A stretch of 21,497 nucleotides of DNA from positions 1 through 21,497 of the forward strand of contig CAJUDY010000052.1 of the NCBI GenBank assembly GCA_910584945.1. The letters run 5' to 3'. The notes under the pieces are model-generated. The model saw only the letters and a program-made list of their open reading frames with translations. It searched no databases and was not told where the DNA came from. How positions within the stretch are numbered: position 1 is the stretch's first letter; every line of letters begins with the position of its first letter. The translations under genes and the position numbers were made by a program. Source of the stretch: an uncultured Lachnospiraceae bacterium (GTDB lineage: Bacteria; Bacillota; Clostridia; Lachnospirales; Lachnospiraceae). Shown in pieces: positions 1-8,040 of the stretch.

Positions 1-159
1 ACGGCAGTCAACTGCATCCGTCAGGAAGGGGAAGGCGCGGAGAATGAATACCGGATGCGATCGCTGCGGACAGAGCATCAGAAGGAACTGAAGCTGTACC
101 CGGACCGCATGGGAGTGATCGGGAGGAGAAAGAGAGTGATTAAAAATGTCCTTAAATAA
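1..159 (+). CDS. C-terminal end of a truncated VgrG-like spike protein (5' end outside window)
   Basis: The frame is open from base 1 to the TAA at 157-159. The peptide contains AVNCIR, then TEH, then a DRMGVI stretch. These align with AVNCIR, TEH and RDMGVV in the intact VgrG at 4874, around its residues 350-390. The similarity stops just after the spike domain begins, and the protein ends about ten residues later, so the needle, hydrophobic segment and toxin are missing. The last 14 bases overlap the start of the next gene. It differs from the two near-identical copies at 4874 and 14111, so it belongs to another VgrG subtype, possibly the one whose N-terminus lies at 21035. It is either a short remnant or the stump left by insertion of the membrane cassette behind it. 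The homology is clear; whether it functions is unknown. Confidence 0.7.
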   Translation, partial: TAVNCIRQEGEGAENEYRMRSLRTEHQKELKLYPDRMGVIGRRKRVIKNVLK

Positions 160-1357
160 TGAAAAAGTCTGGGCTGGAAAAATAAGTACAGTGATTATTT
201 TGTTTTTGTCCATACTTTCTATTGTTTATCAAATGTTAGAATTGAATTTTAGAGTTATAAATTCTGTAGTAGATCTTATTAATGATGCGAGCGCTTTCAT
301 GACAATTGTTTGTTTGGCTTTTGGTGTGATTGCTCTTAGAAGTTCGACAAAATCATATAAGTTAGCTGTTATCAGCAGTATAGATATTATTTTGGTAAAC
401 CGTTTATATAGTAATACGCAATTATCTATTATCATTGCATGGATTAAGGAAATTAACAAAAGTCAGATGTTTTTCAGTATACTTGCTTGTATCTTTATTA
501 TGATTATAATATACAAAATAGCAAGTAAGAAAAAAACAGCACCGATAGAATTGAAATCTGACAGTGATTTGCAATCGAGTAGCAATACTGCTGAAACTTC
601 AGCAGTTACAATAGAGGGTGAAGGCTTAATTGATAATTCAGTAGTATTTGAAAAAGAGGATTCAGATAATACACATTTAGACGGCTTTAAAATAGTGAGT
701 TTATTTATAGCTGTCACTTGCATTATAATAATCGTTACAAGTTTTTTGTATTATCTACTTTATAATAAGCTGCAATTGAACTTAAAAAAAATATACATGG
801 TTGATAATATAATGAATTATTTATATTTTGTAGCTGTTATATGTTTTGCTGTTCTTGTTGCTTTGATCATTTTAAATTTGTTTCTGATTTGGTATAAATC
901 GTTCAGAAAATTTTTAAAAGAAAAAATTGAAGGGGGAAGTTCATTTAGAATTTCAGCGATTGCTGCGTTGATTCTCGAAGTAAGTATAATTTTACTTGCT
1001 AATAAAATAAATGCTATCCAGATAACAAACATTTTTTTATCAGCTATAACAGATAACTGGTTTTCGTTTATTTTTTCATTTATTGTATTTTTTCTTATTT
1101 TACAGATTGCATGCACCATTTTTTTTCATATATTTGGAGGCGTCTCGGAGGATGACAGAATTGTCCCGGTCTTAAAAGAACAAATTACAAAAATTGAAGA
1201 AAATATAGTTTTGATAGCCTGCAATATAATTAAAGGTTGTGTTGACCTGTTTGATTTTATTCCTGATTTTTTTGCGACAATTGGTATTCTTCTCTTGGAT
1301 CGAAAAAAACATATTGAGAGTGATAACATAAAACCTGAAGAAATAAAAGATAAATAG
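146..1357 (+). CDS. Multi-spanning membrane protein of unknown function
   Basis: This is a 403-residue protein I do not recognise. Hydrophobic stretches at about residues 13-31, 50-65, 72-86, 108-125, 182-206, 226-250, 269-286 and 306-330 suggest six to nine membrane helices. A hydrophilic acidic Ser/Thr-rich loop lies at about 131-180, and the C-terminus (after 331) is mostly soluble with one amphipathic stretch near 353-385. The ATG at 146 overlaps the end of the truncated vgrG. A GGGAGGAG run at 121-128 is rather far upstream, and GAGAG near 132 is closer. Base composition is strongly AT-rich, unlike the vgrG backbone, which marks it as cargo. It is followed at short distance by three more membrane-protein ORFs on the same strand, probably one operon. 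It could be an immunity or defence component, but nothing in the sequence proves a function. Confidence 0.75.
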   Translation: MSLNNEKVWAGKISTVIILFLSILSIVYQMLELNFRVINSVVDLINDASAFMTIVCLAFGVIALRSSTKSYKLAVISSIDIILVNRLYSNTQLSIIIAWIKEINKSQMFFSILACIFIMIIIYKIASKKKTAPIELKSDSDLQSSSNTAETSAVTIEGEGLIDNSVVFEKEDSDNTHLDGFKIVSLFIAVTCIIIIVTSFLYYLLYNKLQLNLKKIYMVDNIMNYLYFVAVICFAVLVALIILNLFLIWYKSFRKFLKEKIEGGSSFRISAIAALILEVSIILLANKINAIQITNIFLSAITDNWFSFIFSFIVFFLILQIACTIFFHIFGGVSEDDRIVPVLKEQITKIEENIVLIACNIIKGCVDLFDFIPDFFATIGILLLDRKKHIESDNIKPEEIKDK

Positions 1358-1371
1358 GTCTGGAGTGAAAA

Positions 1372-1608
1372 ATGAGTATGAACACTGGTGAAAAAAAATA
1401 TCGTGCATGGAAAAGAGATACTCTTCTATTTGTAGTGGCAGTTTTAAGTTTGCTAATTATTACTTTATGGAAACCATTTATTGGATTTTTCGTGACTTTA
1501 CTTCTTTTGATGACGATAATTGTTGGAAGTGTACTAAAAGCATATTCTCAAACAGAAGAAACTAAGTTTGATAGTAAGACATTAAAGTATTGGCAGAGGA
1601 AGAAGTAA
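1372..1608 (+). CDS. Small two-helix membrane protein
   Basis: A 78-residue protein starts at ATG 1372 with a good ribosome binding site (CTGGAG, seven bases before the start). A basic N-terminus of about 15 residues precedes two hydrophobic helices at about residues 17-34 and 36-56, followed by a charged tail ending in basic residues. It lies 14 bp after the preceding membrane gene and overlaps the next ORF by 19 bp, so translation is probably coupled. I do not recognise a family. It is AT-rich like the rest of the cassette. Confidence 0.6.
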   Translation: MSMNTGEKKYRAWKRDTLLFVVAVLSLLIITLWKPFIGFFVTLLLLMTIIVGSVLKAYSQTEETKFDSKTLKYWQRKK

Positions 1609-1829
1609 ACAACAGTCAAAAATTATTGCGATATGCAACCGCTGTTTTGTCATTTTTGTCTCTGTTGACGACGGCTAATGGCATGAAAAGTTTTGTATTT
1701 GCTACTTCGTGGATGGCTTATATGGGATCTTTTGCTGTGCAAAGTATACTGGTTGTGTTTAGTTTATTGCTCTGCCGTTTTTTGTACAAGTTACATTTCT
1801 ATCTTGGCCGATATATATTAAGAAGTTGA
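1590..1829 (+). CDS. Small membrane protein, possibly the N-terminal part of the following ORF
   Basis: This 79-residue frame has only a TTG start (1590) inside the end of the previous gene and no good ribosome binding site. It holds two hydrophobic stretches at about residues 14-30 and 40-65, with aromatic residues (FVF, SWMAYMGSF) that look conserved. It terminates at a TGA whose first two bases lie within the TTG start of the next ORF (four-base overlap TTGA, 1826-1829). Two consecutive weak TTG starts and membrane segments continuing across the junction suggest that this and the next ORF are halves of one protein, split by a frameshift mutation or by recoding. Otherwise they are tightly coupled separate genes. 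Confidence 0.5.
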   Translation: MAEEEVNNSQKLLRYATAVLSFLSLLTTANGMKSFVFATSWMAYMGSFAVQSILVVFSLLLCRFLYKLHFYLGRYILRS

Positions 1830-3160
1830 CAAAAATTTTGTTGGTTGTATTTTTTTGCGTGGCGTTGATAGTCTCTTCGACATTTAGCTTTTGCTATATT
1901 GCAAATAGCGCATATAAGGATAGCTGGCCAAGTGATAGTGAAATAATTATTCAAAACTATTTTATGAATGAAGTTTATAAATTAAGGGAAGAGAATGAAT
2001 ATCGTGGAGAGGTTATATCAAGCTATATTAATGAGATTGCAAAAGAAAAGTTACTCAGGCTGATTGATAATAGTAAAATTCAGGAAAGGAAAGAATTAAA
2101 TGATAATCTGACAAAAAATATCCAAGCATTTAATTATGAAATGCAGAATTCTAATGGTATAGATATAAATGAAGAAGAGTTTTTAAATATATCTCCAAGA
2201 AACAGAAAAGATCTGGAACTACTTTATGCAAATTATAATTCTACATATAAAGCTCCTTTTTTGGATAATGTAACTTTATATAATGATATTGTAAATGTGA
2301 TTAATGGTTGGAAAAATATGGATATTGATTATACAGATATAATGAATATGACTGACAAGATGATATCACAAATTGACAGTGCTTGTAGCAATTTGAGTGA
2401 TTTGAGGGAGACAATAGATAACGACTGGAAAACATATAGTTTCGTAAACGATATTAGCACGTATAGAGGTACATTTAAAATAAAAGCAAATTCATTAATT
2501 GAGGAATTCGATAAATTAAAAACATATATTATTAAGTTACGGGAGGATGCAGTAAATTTAGATATCAATGAGAATAATGATGCTACATCAACAGAATTAG
2601 ATCAACTACTTTCACAGATATATCTTTTGGGAATTGATAAGGATATAAAAGTGGAAAATTTAGTTGAGACAATTAATGATCTGGTTATAAAAGCATCTAA
2701 CAGTTCGTCATTTAAAAGCGAAGATGTTAAAGAAATTACTATGCTTAAGGATGCATTAATGAAGTATTATGATTATTTGGCACTTGAAAATGAACTTGAT
2801 ACGTTTATTAATGATCGGGTAAAAAAGGTCTATAACATAGAAAATTATGATGCAACAAATTGGGAAAAGGAAAGGAATGATGATTTTAATACATTTTATA
2901 CATACATAAAGTCATTGCCGGATCTTTCTAAACTAAATATGAATACAGAATATGATTCGGTTCTTGTCATAGAAGAAGCATCGGTATTGCAAAGAAATTT
3001 GTTGGGAAAGCTTACTGATTTTGAAAAAGCATTTAATTACTTTAAATATAAATTTTCAATCATGGCATATTTTTCGGCATTTATAGCAGCTTTTTTTGAT
3101 CTTGGAGCTTTTTTTACAGGATGTTTTTTGTATGTAGCAGAATATTTAAAAAAAGAATAA
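1826..3160 (+). CDS. Large helical protein with N- and C-terminal membrane anchors
   Basis: This 444-residue frame begins with a TTG that overlaps the upstream stop. Residues about 4-27 form a membrane helix. Residues about 30-405 are hydrophilic, rich in Asn, Asp, Lys and Glu, and look largely alpha-helical with possible coiled coil. Residues about 410-438 form a terminal hydrophobic hairpin or helix, followed by a short Lys/Glu tail. The topology is a large soluble domain tethered at both ends, perhaps outside the membrane. No catalytic motif is visible and I do not recognise a family. It ends the AT-rich four-ORF cassette; the next 110 bp lack a gene and lead into a vgrG scrap. The true start may be in the preceding ORF if the two frames belong together. 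Confidence 0.65.
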   Translation: MTKILLVVFFCVALIVSSTFSFCYIANSAYKDSWPSDSEIIIQNYFMNEVYKLREENEYRGEVISSYINEIAKEKLLRLIDNSKIQERKELNDNLTKNIQAFNYEMQNSNGIDINEEEFLNISPRNRKDLELLYANYNSTYKAPFLDNVTLYNDIVNVINGWKNMDIDYTDIMNMTDKMISQIDSACSNLSDLRETIDNDWKTYSFVNDISTYRGTFKIKANSLIEEFDKLKTYIIKLREDAVNLDINENNDATSTELDQLLSQIYLLGIDKDIKVENLVETINDLVIKASNSSSFKSEDVKEITMLKDALMKYYDYLALENELDTFINDRVKKVYNIENYDATNWEKERNDDFNTFYTYIKSLPDLSKLNMNTEYDSVLVIEEASVLQRNLLGKLTDFEKAFNYFKYKFSIMAYFSAFIAAFFDLGAFFTGCFLYVAEYLKKE

Positions 3161-3273
3161 TTCAATTGCTTCCAAACTTTTGCTATGTAAAACCCTGTAA
3201 TTACTGACATTCATTCCTGAATTATGTAAATATGATGTGTTGGTAACACTATGCTCTGGCGATTCAAACACCC

Positions 3274-3385
3274 TGTATCCAGAACGGAGAAGGATGTAAG
3301 GGATTCGTTCCTCTGGACAAGAATCTGAGCACGGGATGTAGATGTGCTTGTGCTGGTGCGAAATGGGAGTCGTGATGTTGAGGGC
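3274..3385 (+). pseudogene. Degraded vgrG scrap (spike-start region)
   Basis: This stretch matches bases about 5930-6046 of the intact vgrG with many substitutions and small gaps. The anchors are CGGAGAAGGATGTAA, CCTCTGGACAA, CACGGGATG and ATGGGAGTCGTGA in the same order. It has no usable frame. It sits in the 329-bp gap between the membrane cassette and the phosphorylase-like gene, and is the remnant of the VgrG that once preceded one of these cargo blocks. The rest of the gap (3161-3273 and 3386-3489) is AT-rich with nothing I can name. Confidence 0.75.
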
Positions 3386-3489
3386 TGGAAAAGCAGGATA
3401 CTGAGCGACGAAATAAGGAGGTGATGCAACGGGTTGTAAAAATAAAATAGAAGTTGAGCATATATTATAAAGTAAAGGAGACTGATTTG

Positions 3490-4761
3490 ATGCGTATAAC
3501 AAAAAAACAAAAAATTGAGATAGAGGAGACAAAAAAGGAAGTAGATAAATTTTACAATGAACATGAGTCTGACATAAAGAAATCTTACAGATTTTACCTG
3601 GATTATAAAACTCATGGATTTAGAGTTGACTCTTATAAAAAGTTGGATGAGAAATGCTTAAAAGAAAAATTAAAAAATAATCCTATTTTGATATTAACTG
3701 CAAATGCTGTTGAAACAGGTGTTCTCCATAAATGGCTAAAAGCGGAAAAAGAGCAATCAATTGAAATGGTAATTCATGGCAGTATTACATATTATTTTTT
3801 TCGCTGGCAGGAATATGATGTTGTGAACGTCTGGGCTGGAACAACTGGTTCTAATACAGAAGGAGGATCATCATGGACTCTAAGAAAAGTGTTTGAGGAC
3901 TATACACCCAGGCTGGTTCTTTCGTTGGGAGTGGCATTTGGAATTAATCCTGATGAGCAGAAGTTAGGTGATGTACTTGTCTCGAAAAAAATATATTCAT
4001 ATGATAAGGGAATAAAGCTTACCAATAATGGACTGGAAATAAAAAATGAACATTCTTTTAAAATCAATCCTTGGATAGGAGAGCGCCTGAGACAAAGACA
4101 TGATTTTATGTCGAAAGAAGACAAAAGATTTGAAACGAGATACGGAAGTATAGTTACCGGAGAAGCTGTTGTTGATGATCCAAGAGCAAAACAAGCAATC
4201 CTCAAAGCGGTGAGTAAAGATATTATTGGCGGTGAGATGGAAGCATATGGAATGTTTGGTGAATGCCAAAATAAAGGAATCCCCTGCGTGACTATTAAAG
4301 GGATTTGTGACTGGGGAGTCGGAAAAAATATTCTGTCTGAAGATTCTGAGATAAATGATGAAATGAAAGATGGTTTACAGGCATATGCAATGGAAAACGT
4401 AATAATAAACTGCGATTTGCTATTTGAAGAAGGAAACTTTTTTAGCGGAAGTATCGAACGTACTGTTCCTGTTGACTCGAAACTGAGAAAATATATCGAT
4501 GAAAACAAAGTCATAAAATTATTTGAAAAGTACAAACAGATCTTATATTTTACGGTGTTTTCATTTTTTATAATTTTTTCCTCCTATCAGTTAGCAGATG
4601 ATATTCGTTTTAATACATATGCCATAATACTTTTGGTGGTATTTATATTATTGGCTTTGTGCTTTGCGGGAAGCGTATTTTTATTAATGAACTATAAAGA
4701 AATTCTACGAAAATTAGTTGATGAAATTAATGATTTAAAAAGAGAAAACGAAAATAAATAA
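3490..4761 (+). CDS. Nucleoside-phosphorylase-fold protein with two C-terminal membrane helices
   Basis: The start is ATG 3490, which has AAAGGAG nine bases upstream; a TTG farther upstream lacks one. Of 423 residues, the first about 60 are charged and helical. Residues about 65-315 have the PNP/UDP-phosphorylase/MTAN fold signature: an opening ILILTANAVE strand, SLGVAFG, TGEAVVDDP, the ribose-binding GGEMEA (E249-M250-E251), and KGICDWG with the probable catalytic Asp274. Two hydrophobic helices at about 351-368 and 377-399 anchor it, followed by a short coiled tail. The family cleaves N-glycosidic bonds of nucleosides; PNP-fold effectors in some anti-phage systems (Detocs, for example) hydrolyse ATP. 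Lying in a cargo position behind a vgrG scrap and being AT-rich, it is plausibly a membrane-tethered defence effector. Substrate and role are inference. Confidence 0.85.
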   Translation: MRITKKQKIEIEETKKEVDKFYNEHESDIKKSYRFYLDYKTHGFRVDSYKKLDEKCLKEKLKNNPILILTANAVETGVLHKWLKAEKEQSIEMVIHGSITYYFFRWQEYDVVNVWAGTTGSNTEGGSSWTLRKVFEDYTPRLVLSLGVAFGINPDEQKLGDVLVSKKIYSYDKGIKLTNNGLEIKNEHSFKINPWIGERLRQRHDFMSKEDKRFETRYGSIVTGEAVVDDPRAKQAILKAVSKDIIGGEMEAYGMFGECQNKGIPCVTIKGICDWGVGKNILSEDSEINDEMKDGLQAYAMENVIINCDLLFEEGNFFSGSIERTVPVDSKLRKYIDENKVIKLFEKYKQILYFTVFSFFIIFSSYQLADDIRFNTYAIILLVVFILLALCFAGSVFLLMNYKEILRKLVDEINDLKRENENK

Positions 4762-4850
4762 TGATAGTTTCTGAACTAAAATGCTGAAAAAGGTATATTC
4801 AAGAGCGGGGGTAGGAAGCACAAAAAAGCGGTGGAAGATTATGGTGAATT

Positions 4851-4873
4851 AAAGCAGGAAGGGAGGCATCAGA
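4851..4873 (+). promoter_or_regulatory. Ribosome binding site and conserved upstream boundary of effector vgrG
   Basis: GGGAGG at 4861-4866 lies seven bases before the GTG at 4874 and decides that start. The same arrangement precedes the GTG at 14111. The bases before it (AAAGCAGGAAGGGAGG) resemble the end of the type-2 vgrG at 14080-14103 (AAGGCCCAGTAGAAGGGAGG). The gene order type-2 vgrG followed by effector vgrG therefore probably once existed here as well. The remaining bases 4762-4850 show nothing I can name. Confidence 0.6.
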
Positions 4874-7357
4874 GTGAACGGGATTACAACGGGAGAGCTG
4901 CGTCTGACAGGCGGTCCCGGATTTGGCCGTATCCTGGACTTCTCCATGCGGGAATACCCGGGAGAACATTCCAGGGCGGAGCTCACCGGAACCATGGAAG
5001 CGTCAGAGGGCGGGATCTCCGGCTTTTCCTGGCTGGCGGAGAACAGTCCGGTGGAAATCCATGTGGACGGAATGGAGCGGGCGCTGTATAGTGGAATCAT
5101 CCAGAAAGCGGAGTCCCGGGAAGAGAACGGATACTGCCTGCTCCGTCTGGAGCTGTGCAGCGGGAGCGTCCTCCTGGACCTGAAAAAGGAAAAGAGGTCC
5201 TTTCAGGATGTGTCCATGACCTGCGGGCAGATCATCCGGAGGGCGGCCGAGGAGTCCGGAATGACCGTGCTCTGCCCGGAAGAACTGGACAGGAAGCCGG
5301 TCGGCTTCCCGATCATCCAGTACCGGGAGACAGACTGGGAGTTCATCCGGCGTCTGGCAAGCCGGTACGGGCTGCCGGTATATCCGGAGCCGACCATGGG
5401 CGGAGGAAAACTGTGCGCCGGACTGCCGGAGACCGGGACTACAAGGCCCATGTCCTGCCTGAGTTATACCGCCCGGATGGACCGGAAGTTCTATCAGGCA
5501 GGCGGGGAGCAGGAAGGAAGAGACCGCCGACAGTACCGGACCTGTGAAGTCCGCAGCCTGGACCTGTTCCGGGTGGGAGACCTGGCGGAGTGGGACGGAA
5601 AACAGCTTCCCGTCTGCGCCAGAGAAGTACATATGCAGGGCGGCCATCTGGAATTTACCTATGTACTGGCGGACAGAAGCTGGACGTGGCAGAGACGGCT
5701 GGGAAACCCGAAGATCTCCGGAATGTCGCTTCTCGGAACCGTAAAGAAATGCGCCGGGGAGACCGTGCAGCTGGAGCTGGACATCGACAGCGGAAGACCC
5801 GGACAGCCCTGTTATCCATGGACCTGGGTTCCCACCACGGGAAATCTGATGTACATGATGCCGCAGGCAGGGACCCGCGTCTCCCTGTATTTCAAAGGAG
5901 ACGAAGAAGAGAGCGCCATAGCGGTGAACTGCATCCGGAGCGGAGAAGGATGTAAAGAATCCGATCCTCTGGACAAAAGCCTGACCACGGAACACGGGAT
6001 GCAGATGCGCCTGTGCCAGCGCGACATGGGAGTCGTGACGCTGAAGGAAAAAGTGCTTCTGGACGACCTGGCGGGCATCCGCATGGAAGGGAGCGGAGGG
6101 CTTCACATCCTGGCAGCCGGAGAAGTGAGGCTGGAAGGACAGACGGTGAACCTTAACGGGAACAGAGGCGTGACCATGTACGAAGGGAAAGCCGTCCTGG
6201 ATCTGGAAAAACTCCAGGATGCAGGAGAAGGCGCCCCGGTCCCGGAAGTGACCATAACTGCCGCCGGAAAGGTGGAACTGTCCGCAGAGGAAGGAGAGGA
6301 TACAGTCCAGAACCGGGGAGAGAAGGTTACGTACTATCTGGCATGGGAGCATGCGGATCTGAGCCATCCATCAAACCGTTACCGGGACGAGCCGGAGCAG
6401 AAGGACTATGACTGGGCACAGTGGAGGCTGAACATAGCCGCCGGAATCGTGGTGGTGGGAGGCGCGGCCATACTGGGAGCGACGATAGCAGGTGCAGCTG
6501 CAGGAGCGGGTATGACCGCGTTTGGAAGCATCAGTGCCGGGGACGCTGCATTTTCCGCCGGAGGAGCCGTCTTCCTGACCGGGAGTCTGTATGTGGCGGA
6601 GCAGACGATATCGGACGCCATCAGCGGAAGGCTGGGAGACACGGAAAAATATGTCAGAAAAGCTCTCGCAGGCAGCGTTGTCGGATTCCTGACCGGAGCC
6701 AGCGGCCTGATGATGCGGGGAGCCAGTCTTGGGAAAGTTCTGTCACTGGGATTCGGGGAAGGCTTCCTGGGGAGTGCAGCGAGTCAGGGACTGCTGAATG
6801 AAGACGGAGAGATCAACTGGGCGCTGGCGATTGGGGACGGGATGTTCTCGGCGGTGATGGCAGGGCTGGTGTGGAAACATGGTATTATAGGAGAGACTAA
6901 TGAGTTTTTAAATTGCTCTAATGGAGATGTCATCGATTATATTGAAGCAACACCTAGATTAAATGGGACTTTGTATGATCCTAAAAAGTTAAAACAATTA
7001 GAAAGATATTTAAATAAGAGAGGTATCCAGTTAAGAGTGGGGGATGAGTTTTTACCTCCAAACAAAGCAGGAGGATTTGATGCAGTGTCGGGGATATTGT
7101 ATTTAAGAAGCAATCCTACACAATATGAGGTTTGGCATGAGGTTTCTCACTACATTCAATATCAGCGTCTTGGAAAAGAAGCATATTTAAAACTACCGCG
7201 TACCATGGGAGAAGCACTGGATTTGGGAGTGTTTAATGCTCCAGAGCAATTCGTTTATGACATGCTTTCTAATAATTCGAGAAGATGGGGATTATTAAGT
7301 CTGGAGGAACAAATGCATGCCAACTGGTATATCACATATTATGGAGGAATTAGATAA
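4874..7357 (+). CDS. vgrG: VgrG spike effector with C-terminal zinc-metallopeptidase toxin (Tox-MPTase4-like)
   Basis: An 827-residue protein starts at GTG. Residues about 1-283 resemble the gp27/phage late-control-D part of VgrG, including the YRETDWEFIRRLASRYGLP stretch. About 284-360 is the OB/gp5-like part (LLGTVK, YPWTWVP, MYMMPQAGTRVSLYFKGD). About 370-500 is the needle, with repeated short valine- and glycine-containing strands. About 519-665 is Ala/Gly-rich and hydrophobic and probably crosses or inserts into the target membrane. At residue 666/667 composition drops sharply to AT-rich and the toxin begins. The toxin has HEVSH at 755-759 and a downstream APEQFVYDML whose Glu791 is a likely third zinc ligand. 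Order and motifs match the zincin-like metallopeptidase toxin 4 family of polymorphic toxins. It would act inside a cell hit by the injection machine. The presumed immunity gene follows one base later. Confidence 0.92.
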   Translation: MNGITTGELRLTGGPGFGRILDFSMREYPGEHSRAELTGTMEASEGGISGFSWLAENSPVEIHVDGMERALYSGIIQKAESREENGYCLLRLELCSGSVLLDLKKEKRSFQDVSMTCGQIIRRAAEESGMTVLCPEELDRKPVGFPIIQYRETDWEFIRRLASRYGLPVYPEPTMGGGKLCAGLPETGTTRPMSCLSYTARMDRKFYQAGGEQEGRDRRQYRTCEVRSLDLFRVGDLAEWDGKQLPVCAREVHMQGGHLEFTYVLADRSWTWQRRLGNPKISGMSLLGTVKKCAGETVQLELDIDSGRPGQPCYPWTWVPTTGNLMYMMPQAGTRVSLYFKGDEEESAIAVNCIRSGEGCKESDPLDKSLTTEHGMQMRLCQRDMGVVTLKEKVLLDDLAGIRMEGSGGLHILAAGEVRLEGQTVNLNGNRGVTMYEGKAVLDLEKLQDAGEGAPVPEVTITAAGKVELSAEEGEDTVQNRGEKVTYYLAWEHADLSHPSNRYRDEPEQKDYDWAQWRLNIAAGIVVVGGAAILGATIAGAAAGAGMTAFGSISAGDAAFSAGGAVFLTGSLYVAEQTISDAISGRLGDTEKYVRKALAGSVVGFLTGASGLMMRGASLGKVLSLGFGEGFLGSAASQGLLNEDGEINWALAIGDGMFSAVMAGLVWKHGIIGETNEFLNCSNGDVIDYIEATPRLNGTLYDPKKLKQLERYLNKRGIQLRVGDEFLPPNKAGGFDAVSGILYLRSNPTQYEVWHEVSHYIQYQRLGKEAYLKLPRTMGEALDLGVFNAPEQFVYDMLSNNSRRWGLLSLEEQMHANWYITYYGGIR
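5847..6720 (+). repeat. Long direct repeat, copy A (vgrG core)
   Basis: By eye these 874 bases are identical to 15185-16058 (offset 9338). Differences are scattered on both sides of the block. The repeat covers the end of the OB domain, the needle and most of the hydrophobic segment. Such a sharp identity block between otherwise diverging copies suggests recent gene conversion. Confidence 0.85.
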
Positions 7358-7358
7358 A

Positions 7359-7646
7359 ATGTTAACAAAGAAAGAAATAAAAGAAATTGCCGGAAAATAT
7401 GCAGATGTAAACAAATCTCAATATTATTCATTAAAACTTATTTCCATAAATCCATCTGTATTTCTAGATGGGTATTGGGACGCCTGCTATAAAGTATTTA
7501 ATGATTTTGGAAATGAAATAGAAGGTCCTTTGCTAATTGCAATAAGTGGGGAAACGGGTCAAATTTACAGTATGGAAGAACTTATAATGAATAATAGTGA
7601 AAATCAAAATGTAAAAATATCAAATAAGCCTGTTAATTCAAAATAA
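7359..7646 (+). CDS. Putative immunity protein to the metallopeptidase toxin
   Basis: A 95-residue protein starts at ATG 7359, chosen over in-frame ATGs at 7317 and 7341 because GGAGG at 7343-7347 is correctly spaced to it and it begins one base after the toxin gene stops. The core shows a helix, a strand and the ISGETGQIY turn. This loosely recalls small cystatin/PepSY-like immunity folds such as Imm35, but the resemblance is weak. The C-terminus is a polar Asn/Ser/Lys tail. There is no signal peptide, so it would act in the cytoplasm. It is AT-rich like the toxin domain and was probably acquired with it. The call rests mainly on position. Confidence 0.7.
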   Translation: MLTKKEIKEIAGKYADVNKSQYYSLKLISINPSVFLDGYWDACYKVFNDFGNEIEGPLLIAISGETGQIYSMEELIMNNSENQNVKISNKPVNSK

Positions 7647-7677
7647 AAAAGATATGGAATAAAAAGTTGCGGTAAGC

Positions 7678-7732
7678 TGCGTCCAGAACGGAGAAGGATG
7701 TAGGTGGAGTCTGTTCTCTGGCAACCTTCTCT
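7678..7732 (+). pseudogene. vgrG recombination scar between toxin cassettes
   Basis: Bases 7678-7725 match the intact vgrG near 5931-5983, including GGAGAAGGATGTA and CTCTGGCAA. Homology then jumps to base 6560 of the parent at 7733, deleting the needle-coding segment. The reading frames on the two sides differ. The scar shares CCAGAACGG with the scrap at 3274, where the intact gene has CCGGAGCGG, so both scraps derive from the same vgrG variant. Confidence 0.7.
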
Positions 7733-8040
7733 GGAGGAGCCGTCTTCCTGACCGGGAGCCTGTATGTGGCGGAGCAGACGATATCGGACGCCATCAGCGG
7801 AAGGCTGGGAGATACGGAAAAATATGTCAGAAAAGCTCTCGCAGGCAGCGTTGTCGGATTCCTGACCGGAGCCAGCGGCCTGATGATGCGGGGAGCCAGT
7901 CTTGGGAAAGTTCTGTCACTGGGATTCGGGGAAGGCTTCCTGGGGAGTGCAGCGAGTCAGGGACTGCTGAATGAAGACGGAGAGATCAACTGGGCGCTGG
8001 CGATTGGGGATGGGATGTTCTCGGCGGTGATGGCGGGGTT
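7733..8040 (+). repeat. Direct repeat, partial copy C of vgrG core
   Basis: This corresponds to 6560-6867 with only a few base changes. It shares the variants AGCCAGTCTTGGGAAAG with the copy at 4874 rather than the copy at 14111, so it was derived from, or converted by, the nearer gene. It ends exactly where the two toxins diverge. Confidence 0.85.

Noticed and set aside
3161..3273. Possible terminator or promoter after the membrane cassette
   Set aside because: No convincing hairpin with a T-run and no well-spaced -35/-10 pair could be identified by eye.
5003..6367. Long antisense open frame (454 codons) opposite the effector vgrG
   Set aside because: It is a GC-driven shadow of the vgrG frame, recurs opposite the second copy at 14506-15705, and has low-complexity His/Pro/Ser composition and no ribosome binding site.
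6421..6801. Alternate-frame Arg/Gly/Cys-rich ORF inside vgrG, repeated at 15759
   Set aside because: It is repeated only because the DNA is duplicated; composition is typical of a shifted GC-rich frame.
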